Assembly (NCBI GenBank): GCA_014360745.1
Contig: JACIWY010000180.1
Span: 1 to 7,125, forward strand
DNA from: Chloroflexota bacterium
GTDB lineage: Bacteria > Chloroflexota > Anaerolineae > UBA1429
Length of the DNA stretch: 7,125 nt
Direction: 5' to 3'
Shown here: positions 1 through 4,738 of the stretch, one piece after another
How the letters are laid out: every line of letters starts with the position of its first letter
Position numbering within the stretch: position 1 is the first letter of the stretch
Notes under the pieces: model-generated
What the model saw: only the letters and a program-made list of their open reading frames with translations
Told to the model about the DNA's origin: nothing
Databases searched by the model: none
Made by a program: the position numbers and the translations under genes

Positions 1-1
1 G

Positions 2-442
2 GGCGTCGTTTTGTAGCGTGCGGCATTTATGCCCGCGCGTTGCTGTTCGCTCCAGAAGGGGGATCGTCGTCCGCTGGCGGTGATGCACCTTCTGCGCGTT
101 GACATACGCGACATGATTGGACAAGCGCTTGCTATCCAACGAAAAGACGGCGTATTCGCTCTGCCAATACAGTGGCGTCAAACAGCCCTCACGTTTGTTG
201 AATCGCGCCGCAGCCACCCCCTTGACCTGGCCGATAAACTGCGCCACGGCGATCTTTGGGGGAATGGCCACCACCAGATGCACGTGATCGGGCATGCCGT
301 TGAGCGCATAGACCACCGCCCCCAACCCCGTCGCCTTGCTACGCACCAGATCATACACCAGCGGCTCGACATCAGGTTGCAGGATCGGCGCCCGTCCCTT
401 TGTACTCCAGACAATATGGTAGAAGAGCTGCCAGAGAGGCAT
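2..442 (-). CDS. IS200/REP-associated Y1 (HUH) transposase, partial at the left edge
   Basis: This is a single-strand DNA transposase of the Y1_Tnp family (IS200/IS605 or REP-associated RAYT type), which cuts and rejoins hairpin-marked single-stranded DNA through a tyrosine. The 147 visible codons contain no stop. Family features are the N-terminal YHIVWSTKGR stretch (residues 8-17), the metal-binding HUH motif DHVHLVV with His53 and His55, a central YWQSEY segment (92-97), and the C-terminal helix with HVAYVNAQKVHH (110-121), where Tyr113 is the expected catalytic tyrosine. The following LERT (130-133) is typical of the end of this group, so little of the protein is missing, but the stop is outside the window. 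ATG at 442 is chosen because AAGGAGG (447-453) sits 4 nt upstream; the adjacent ATG at 445 would leave only 1 nt. No accessory TnpB gene is visible. The last codons run through an imperfect palindrome (20-36). Whether it is a mobile IS or a domesticated RAYT cannot be decided here. Confidence 0.88.
   Translation of the reverse strand, partial: MPLWQLFYHIVWSTKGRAPILQPDVEPLVYDLVRSKATGLGAVVYALNGMPDHVHLVVAIPPKIAVAQFIGQVKGVAAARFNKREGCLTPLYWQSEYAVFSLDSKRLSNHVAYVNAQKVHHRQRTTIPLLERTATRGHKCRTLQNDA
20..36. repeat. REP-like imperfect palindrome in the 3' end of the transposase gene
   Basis: On the minus strand this reads GCGGGCATAAATGCCGC. The core GGCA-TAAA-TGCC (22-33) is a 4-bp stem with a TAAA tetraloop, extended by GCG/CGC with one unpaired base. 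It resembles the palindromes at 545-565 and 577-592 but lies in the opposite orientation, judged by which strand carries the TRAA loop. Palindromes at element ends or near the gene are what IS200-like and RAYT transposases recognise. Here it overlaps the C-terminal codons of the transposase. Confidence 0.5.
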
Positions 443-544
443 CATGCCTCCTTCTTCGTTGAACGATCACGGCATTTGTCGCCACCGCCTGGGATGATGA
501 ATTGCGGAACGAGCGCTAAATTACAGCGAGCCTGCACCAAGCCC

Positions 545-565
545 GCCGGGGATAAATCCCTCGGC
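545..565 (+). repeat. REP-like palindrome 1 upstream of the transposase
   Basis: The sequence is GCCGGGGATAAATCCC followed by TCGGC. It forms a GGGA-TAAA-TCCC hairpin extended by GCCG/CGGC with one bulged T. Nine bases separate it from the paired arms of the next palindrome after the short CA-rich linker, and together they form a tandem pair 100-150 bp upstream of the transposase start. Such pairs near a RAYT gene are characteristic of REP/BIME-type elements. A secondary role in transcript termination for the minus-strand operon ending at 654 is possible. Confidence 0.55.
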
Positions 566-576
566 TCCAAAACCGC

Positions 577-592
577 GCCGGATGAATCCGGC
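577..592 (+). repeat. REP-like palindrome 2, perfect 6-bp stem with TGAA loop
   Basis: GCCGGA-TGAA-TCCGGC is a perfect 6-bp GC-rich stem with a tetraloop. It shares loop position and the TRAA loop pattern with the palindrome at 545-565, although the stem sequence differs. On the minus strand it is followed by GCGGTTTT, so it could also act as a weak intrinsic terminator for the operon that ends at 654, about 60 bp upstream. The T-run is short and interrupted, so termination is only a possibility. Confidence 0.55.
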
Positions 593-653
593 TTTAAAAG
601 CGCGCCCTTTTGCAGTCGGGAGATGTGTGATACCCTCCGGACGGACACAAAAA

Positions 654-1562
654 TTATTCTACAAAGAACGGCCGGACGATGTCCAACGCCTCTTCTAGGT
701 CGGCGATGTCGTATTTGTCCAGCTTTACCGGTTTCGGCCCACGGGCCGCCGCCGCGGAGATAATACCGCGCATCCGAAGCACCTCTTTGGCCGCCTGCGG
801 GTAGGGGATGGCGCGCATGGCGTTTTCCAACACCAATTTGAGGGTGTGGATGCGCCGCGCCTCGGCCTTTGCGCCGGCCTCTAGCAGGTTCCAGATGCGC
901 GCGTCCACATCGGGGATATAAGAGCCCGGCAAACAGCCCGACACGCCGCGGGCGTGTTCCGGGATGATCCAATAACAGGGCGATCCTGTAAAGACCCCCT
1001 TGACCGCCTCATCGGCCATGTCGATGACCTCGCTCGCCGAGTGTCCCTGGGGCGACTTTTCCTCTTTGAGATATTGTACCCATTCGATCTCGCGGCAGAG
1101 CCTGACGACGAACTCGGCCGGCAACGCGGAGCCCAGCCCACCGCCGATATTCTGCACCCATACCGGCCGCTGAGCCACCTCGGCGATAGCCCGATAATAG
1201 TCCTCGATCAAGGCGCGATCTTCTAGTTTGGTGGCCCAGGGCGGCATGGCGATGACGGCATCGGCGCCGGCCTGGGCCGCCACCTCGGTCAGGGCCACGG
1301 CCCCGGCCTTGCTGGTATCGTGCACGCCGATGACAACGGGCACCCTCCTGGCCGCGGCTTCCACGGCGATCTTGATCCCGCGCACGCGCTCGGGAAAGGA
1401 AAGGACGGTGAATTCGCTGGCCATCACCGGCCAGACCAAACCATGCGCGCCGGAGCGGGCGATCCAATCGCAGACGTTATAAAAGTCGTCCCATAACAGA
1501 TCGCCGCGGGCGTCAAAGGGCGTATAGGCGATGCTAAAGATGCCACGAAATCGGTCGGTCAT
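654..1562 (-). CDS. DHDPS/NAL-superfamily aldolase or dehydratase, paralogue A
   Basis: A 302-residue class I (Schiff-base) TIM-barrel lyase of the dihydrodipicolinate synthase/N-acetylneuraminate lyase superfamily; about 300 aa is normal for the family. The barrel starts with FRGIFSIAYTPFD (5-17). The superfamily loop normally read as GTTGE is VMASE (46-50) here. PVVIGV (75-80) and AGADAVIAMPP (98-108) are typical barrel strands. Lys166 in YLKEE is the Schiff-base lysine. The position of the usual catalytic Tyr (Tyr133 of E. coli DapA) is Gln137 in VQNIGGG, and the DapA-type Arg that follows is also absent. Authentic DapA activity in lysine synthesis is therefore unlikely, and the substrate is unknown. 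ATG at 1562 is preferred over an upstream in-frame GTG because AGGAGG (1571-1576) lies 8 nt before it. It follows its paralogue by 39 bp, so the two are probably cotranscribed. The family is clear; the reaction is not. Confidence 0.9.
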   Translation of the reverse strand: MTDRFRGIFSIAYTPFDARGDLLWDDFYNVCDWIARSGAHGLVWPVMASEFTVLSFPERVRGIKIAVEAAARRVPVVIGVHDTSKAGAVALTEVAAQAGADAVIAMPPWATKLEDRALIEDYYRAIAEVAQRPVWVQNIGGGLGSALPAEFVVRLCREIEWVQYLKEEKSPQGHSASEVIDMADEAVKGVFTGSPCYWIIPEHARGVSGCLPGSYIPDVDARIWNLLEAGAKAEARRIHTLKLVLENAMRAIPYPQAAKEVLRMRGIISAAAARGPKPVKLDKYDIADLEEALDIVRPFFVE

Positions 1563-1570
1563 CGTTTTCT

Positions 1571-1576
1571 CCTCCT
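1571..1576 (-). promoter_or_regulatory. Shine-Dalgarno site of DHDPS paralogue A
   Basis: AGGAGG on the minus strand lies 8 nt before the ATG at 1562. It decides the start in favour of this ATG over the in-frame GTG at 1592, which would add ten residues overlapping this site. Confidence 0.8.
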
Positions 1577-1601
1577 GGAAATAGCCGGGCACCTGCCTGC
1601 G

Positions 1602-2507
1602 CTACACGGTAAAATACGGTTCCAACAAGGCGTAAGCATAGTCGATCTCGGCGCGATCTATGTCATCTAGAGCGTCGAGTTGATTGCGGCCGCCGGCGAT
1701 GGAGAACACGCCGCGCCGCACCATGATCTCTTTGCGGGCCGCACGTGGGGGCATGCTCATCAGAGCGTTCTCCAGGATCAGGCGGGTGTTGTGGATCTTG
1801 CGCGCCTCGGCCTCCTTGCCGGCCTCCAGCAGGTTCCAGATCTGTGCATCGATATCGGTAAAGGTGGCGGCGGGCATATTGCCGCACACGCCGCGCTTGT
1901 ACTCGGTAAAGATCCACTTGCAGCCGGAGCCGGAAAAGACGCCCAACACCTCGGGGCCGGCCAACGCGATCACCTCGCTGACCGAGTGTCCCTGCACGGG
2001 CTTTTCCTCCTTGAGATAGCTGACGTTCTCGATCTTTTGGCACAATTCTACGACGAATTTGCCCGGCAGGCTGGAGCCCAGGGGCGGGCCGCAGTTCTGG
2101 ATGATCACCGGTTTGGGGTTCACCGCCGCGGCCAACGCCCGATAATAGTCCTCAAAGAGCTCGTTGCGATTCATGTGCGTGGCCCAAGGGGGCATGGCGA
2201 TGATGGCATCGGCGCCGGCTTTGGCCGCCTCCTCGGCCAGGTAGACCGCCCCATCTTTGCTGGTGTCGGCCACGCCGATGACTACGGGGATGCGCCCGCC
2301 GACGACCTCTACCGCCATCTTGGCCCCCTGCACGCGCTCGCGGGTGGAAAGGACGGTGAATTCGCTGGCCATCACCGGCCAGACCAAGCCGTGAGCGCCG
2401 GCGCGCACGATCCAATCGCATTCCCTCTCGAAATCGGCCCACACAAAGCCGCCCATTTCATCAAAGGGTGATTGGGCAATAGAAAAGATACCGCGAAATC
2501 TGGCCAT
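1602..2507 (-). CDS. DHDPS/NAL-superfamily aldolase or dehydratase, paralogue B
   Basis: A 301-residue class I aldolase-fold protein, the first gene of the minus-strand operon. By eye it is roughly 60% identical to the downstream paralogue, and key positions are nearly superimposable. VMASE (45-49) replaces the GTTGE loop that binds the pyruvate carboxylate in DapA. Gln137 in IIQNCGPPLG stands where the catalytic Tyr is expected. Lys166 in YLKEE is the Schiff-base lysine. AGADAIIAMPPWAT (97-110) and the helix IWNLLEAG (223-230) are shared with the paralogue. An upstream in-frame ATG at 2600 would add 31 residues, but these span the likely promoter (2539-2567) and the SD, so ATG 2507 with AGGAGG 7 nt upstream is chosen. 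The shared substitutions show that the duplication happened within an already specialised subgroup. The pair could make a hetero-oligomer or handle two related substrates; both ideas are inference. Confidence 0.9.
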   Translation of the reverse strand: MARFRGIFSIAQSPFDEMGGFVWADFERECDWIVRAGAHGLVWPVMASEFTVLSTRERVQGAKMAVEVVGGRIPVVIGVADTSKDGAVYLAEEAAKAGADAIIAMPPWATHMNRNELFEDYYRALAAAVNPKPVIIQNCGPPLGSSLPGKFVVELCQKIENVSYLKEEKPVQGHSVSEVIALAGPEVLGVFSGSGCKWIFTEYKRGVCGNMPAATFTDIDAQIWNLLEAGKEAEARKIHNTRLILENALMSMPPRAARKEIMVRRGVFSIAGGRNQLDALDDIDRAEIDYAYALLEPYFTV

Positions 2508-2514
2508 CTTTCTC

Positions 2515-2520
2515 CCTCCT
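2515..2520 (-). promoter_or_regulatory. Shine-Dalgarno site of DHDPS paralogue B
   Basis: AGGAGG on the minus strand is 7 nt from the ATG at 2507, an optimal spacing. It supports this start over the upstream in-frame ATG at 2600. Confidence 0.8.
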
Positions 2521-2538
2521 GCGACGAATATCGGGCGC

Positions 2539-2567
2539 ATCATATACCAAAAGGGTGGCGGAGCCAA
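2539..2567 (-). promoter_or_regulatory. Sigma70-like promoter of the DHDPS-pair operon
   Basis: On the minus strand, TTGGCT (2562-2567; 4 of 6 matches to TTGACA) is followed after exactly 17 bp by TATGAT (2539-2544; 5 of 6 matches to TATAAT). Transcription would start near 2532, giving a leader of about 25 nt that includes the SD at 2515-2520. It is divergent from the promoter at 2605-2633. Confidence 0.6.
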
Positions 2568-2604
2568 GGGGGCTTGCCCGATCGAATATGCGCCATTCAT
2601 GAGC

Positions 2605-2633
2605 TTGGCGTGTGACGTCGATGATGCTATACT
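2605..2633 (+). promoter_or_regulatory. Sigma70-like promoter of the kinase/propeller-hydrolase operon
   Basis: TTGGCG (2605-2610; 4 of 6 matches to TTGACA) and TATACT (2628-2633; 5 of 6 matches to TATAAT) are separated by exactly 17 bp. Transcription would start around 2640, about 64 nt before the kinase GTG start at 2704. Its -35 box and that of the opposite promoter both read TTGGC on their own strands, producing the dyad GCCAAG (2563-2568) / CTTGGC (2604-2609) across the shared region. Confidence 0.6.
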
Positions 2634-2686
2634 CGCCCAAGATATTATCCATTACCTGGGCACAGGCGCGGCTTGGGCCGTGCCAC

Positions 2687-2694
2687 GGGAAGGA
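2687..2694 (+). promoter_or_regulatory. Shine-Dalgarno-like site of the kinase gene
   Basis: GGGAAGGA ends 9 nt before the GTG at 2704. It is moderate in strength but is the only SD-like sequence placed before the kinase domain. The in-frame ATG at 2599 has none and lies upstream of the predicted promoter. Confidence 0.5.
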
Positions 2695-2703
2695 TCGCCC
2701 ATC

Positions 2704-4716
2704 GTGCTCACTCCAGGCGCCATCCTGGCGGACAAATACAGGGTCATCTCGGCCATCGGCGAGGGCGGCTTTGGCCAGGTCTACCTCGGCTACGACGAGG
2801 GGATGGAACGCTATGTGGCCATCAAAGAGCTGCTCCGTGACCGCACCTCGCCGGAGGAGTGGGCTGAATATCAGGCGCGCTTCCGCAAAGAGGCGCGCAC
2901 GGTAAGCCAGTTTTCCCACCCCAACGTCGTCACCGCCTATGCCCTGGAGACCGACGCCCAGGGCAACATGTATTTGATCCTCGAATATGTGGACGGGGGC
3001 AGCCTGGAGGAAATCCTCGCTGGCACCATCGACCTGGCGCCTCCCAAGCCACTCGCGGCCGGGGAACGGCTGCGCGAGTTGGAAGAGGGCAGGGAGGCGG
3101 CGGCTGAACCTGCGCCCGCTCGGGCGGAAGGACAGGCGCCATCGGCGGAAGCGCCCGCCGAGGCGATCGAAGCTCCCCTTTCAGCTCCGCGAACGCTGGA
3201 CATCGCCTGGGCTATCCAGATTGCCATCGATATCTGTCGGGCCATCGAGGCTATCTACCGCCGGGACATCGTCCACCGCGACATCAAACCTAGCAATATC
3301 CTCATCACCCGCGAAGGCGTGGCCAAGCTCACCGATTTTGGCGTGGCGCAGGTCGGGCACGAGACGCGGCGTACCCAAGAGGCCGTGGGCCATCCTGGAA
3401 CGCCGGCCTACAAATCGCCGGAACAAAGCACAAGCACCGGCTATCTGGACCAGCGTTCCGATCTCTACTCCTTGGGCCTTGTGCTCTATGAAATGCTCAC
3501 CGGGCGACTCTATGTGCGTAACCGCGTGCCGCCGCGTGTTTATAACCCCGATGTGCCCCATGCGTTGAACAGTGTGGTGATGAAGGCGCTGGAAGAAGAC
3601 CCGGCGGACCGCTACCAGACGGCCGAGGAAATGCGCCGCGATCTAGAAGCGGTGCGCGATCAGAATACCTGGGGGCAGTTGCGCGTCGTGGCGGAACAAC
3701 TATCCTCCAACCGTGCGCTCGCCGCTGTGGCGGGGGTCGTCTTGGTGGCACTGCTCTTTGGTTTGATCCGCTTTGGCGCCGCGTTGGCCGGCGTATCGGC
3801 GCCCCCGGATCAAGTGGCTGCGCTTTCGCCGACGGTGGCTCCACGGGCGATGACCATAACGCCCTTGGCCGATACGCGTGAGGCGAACACCTCGCCCCAA
3901 CCGGTGCCTTTTCCCGGTCAGAGCTTGGTAAGTTTGCCGACCGATGCCCCCACGGCCACCTGGACACCGACCCCAGGAGTGCCCGACGACGTCTATGAGC
4001 CGGACGATCAGCAGCCCGTCCCCATCTCGGTGGGCGAAACGCAACAGCGCAGCTTTAACCCAGACGGAGATATAGATCGCGTCGTGCTCCGTGCCAAAGC
4101 GGGGCGGGCTTATATCGTCGTCACCTCCAACCTCGCCGTGGGCGTGGATACCCGGCTGGAATTGAGCTTTTACGGCTTGGCGGTGGAGAACGACGATATT
4201 TCGCCGGGCACACTGGCTTCGGAGCTCTCTTTTACCGCCGATCAAGATGGCACGGCGGTGATCGTCGTCAGCAACGGCGGGCGGTATGGCCCCGAGCGCA
4301 CCTATGAGCTGAGCGTGCTCATGACGTTGCCCACCGAGACGCCGACGGGGACGGCGACTTTCACCCCAAGTCCGCTGCCGACCTGGACGGAAGGGCCCAC
4401 TTTTACCCCACGCCCCACCTTTACCCGAGGGCCGACGCCCACCTACACGCCCAGCCGCACGCTGTATCCGACATGGACGCGCACGCCGACGCGAACGAGG
4501 ACGAGAACGCCGACGCGGACGAGGACGGTCACGCGCACGCCGACCATCACCTACACGCCCAGCAAGACCCCTACCATCACCCTGACGCCGACGTCTAGCG
4601 ATACGCCGACGATCACGCCGACCCCGACCGGCACGCCAACGGCGACGGCGACCTATACGCCGACCCTTGAGCGGACGCCGCTGGAGGTCAAGCCCACCGG
4701 CCCGCCGGCCAAGTAA
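2704..4716 (+). CDS. Transmembrane Ser/Thr protein kinase with PPC-like ectodomain and Thr-Pro stalk
   Basis: A bacterial Hanks-type (PknB-like) kinase of 670 aa from the GTG start. The cytoplasmic kinase domain (about 11-315) has all catalytic motifs: glycine loop GEGGFGQVY (19-27), VAIK Lys41, probable helix-C Glu63, HRDIKPSN with Asp193 and Asn198, DFG (211-213), activation-segment threonines 221, 224 and 233, and GTPAYKSPE (232-240). It should be active. An Ala/Pro/Glu-rich insertion (about 112-162) separates the hinge side from helix E. One membrane segment follows (338-363). Outside lie a Pro/Thr-rich linker, a PPC-like beta domain (about 429-541: DVYEPDD start, GDIDRVVLRA, NDD, YELSV), and a Thr-Pro/Thr-Arg tail (542-658) that is probably extended. 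Start choice: GTG 2704 has an SD and lies downstream of the promoter, and LTPGAILADKYRV is a typical PknB-type N-terminus. It is followed after 22 bp by the propeller-hydrolase. The ligand and targets are unknown. Confidence 0.93.
   Translation: MLTPGAILADKYRVISAIGEGGFGQVYLGYDEGMERYVAIKELLRDRTSPEEWAEYQARFRKEARTVSQFSHPNVVTAYALETDAQGNMYLILEYVDGGSLEEILAGTIDLAPPKPLAAGERLRELEEGREAAAEPAPARAEGQAPSAEAPAEAIEAPLSAPRTLDIAWAIQIAIDICRAIEAIYRRDIVHRDIKPSNILITREGVAKLTDFGVAQVGHETRRTQEAVGHPGTPAYKSPEQSTSTGYLDQRSDLYSLGLVLYEMLTGRLYVRNRVPPRVYNPDVPHALNSVVMKALEEDPADRYQTAEEMRRDLEAVRDQNTWGQLRVVAEQLSSNRALAAVAGVVLVALLFGLIRFGAALAGVSAPPDQVAALSPTVAPRAMTITPLADTREANTSPQPVPFPGQSLVSLPTDAPTATWTPTPGVPDDVYEPDDQQPVPISVGETQQRSFNPDGDIDRVVLRAKAGRAYIVVTSNLAVGVDTRLELSFYGLAVENDDISPGTLASELSFTADQDGTAVIVVSNGGRYGPERTYELSVLMTLPTETPTGTATFTPSPLPTWTEGPTFTPRPTFTRGPTPTYTPSRTLYPTWTRTPTRTRTRTPTRTRTVTRTPTITYTPSKTPTITLTPTSSDTPTITPTPTGTPTATATYTPTLERTPLEVKPTGPPAK
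4327..4677 (+). repeat. Thr-Pro/Thr-Arg repeat region of the kinase tail
   Basis: This low-complexity coding stretch is built on acg-ccg-acg (Thr-Pro-Thr) codons and encodes TPT, TRT and TPS units with interspersed Trp, Phe and Tyr. Within it, 4483-4506 and 4507-4530 form a 24-bp tandem repeat encoding TPTRTRTR and TPTRTRTV. Thr-Pro-rich stalks of this kind are common on surface proteins of Chloroflexota and are thought to be extended and possibly O-glycosylated. The repetitive DNA makes the region prone to length change and assembly error. Confidence 0.75.
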
Positions 4717-4738
4717 GCGCCGGCCCTTGATCGTCGAT

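Noticed and set aside
577..653. Strong intrinsic terminator for the minus-strand operon
   Set aside because: The 577-592 hairpin is followed on the minus strand only by GCGGTTTT, and no clean hairpin plus T-run occurs between it and the stop at 654, so it was kept only as a possible secondary role of the palindrome.
29..763. 244-codon plus-strand open frame across the transposase and the end of DHDPS paralogue A
   Set aside because: It is antisense to the well-supported transposase and to paralogue A, crosses the palindromes, has no recognisable motifs, and is an expected by-product of high GC.
1680..2471. 263-codon plus-strand open frame antisense to DHDPS paralogue B
   Set aside because: The minus-strand frame has clear superfamily motifs, SD and promoter. 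The antisense frame has no domain features.
654..2507. Naming the tandem genes dapA (4-hydroxy-tetrahydrodipicolinate synthase)
   Set aside because: The Tyr to Gln change, the altered Thr-Thr loop, the missing Arg, and a duplicated operon with no lysine-pathway neighbours argue against DapA function.
4440..4660. Possible CRISPR or satellite-like array because of repetitive acgccgacg units
   Set aside because: The units are in-frame Thr-Pro/Thr-Arg codons without spacers of even length, so this is coding low complexity.
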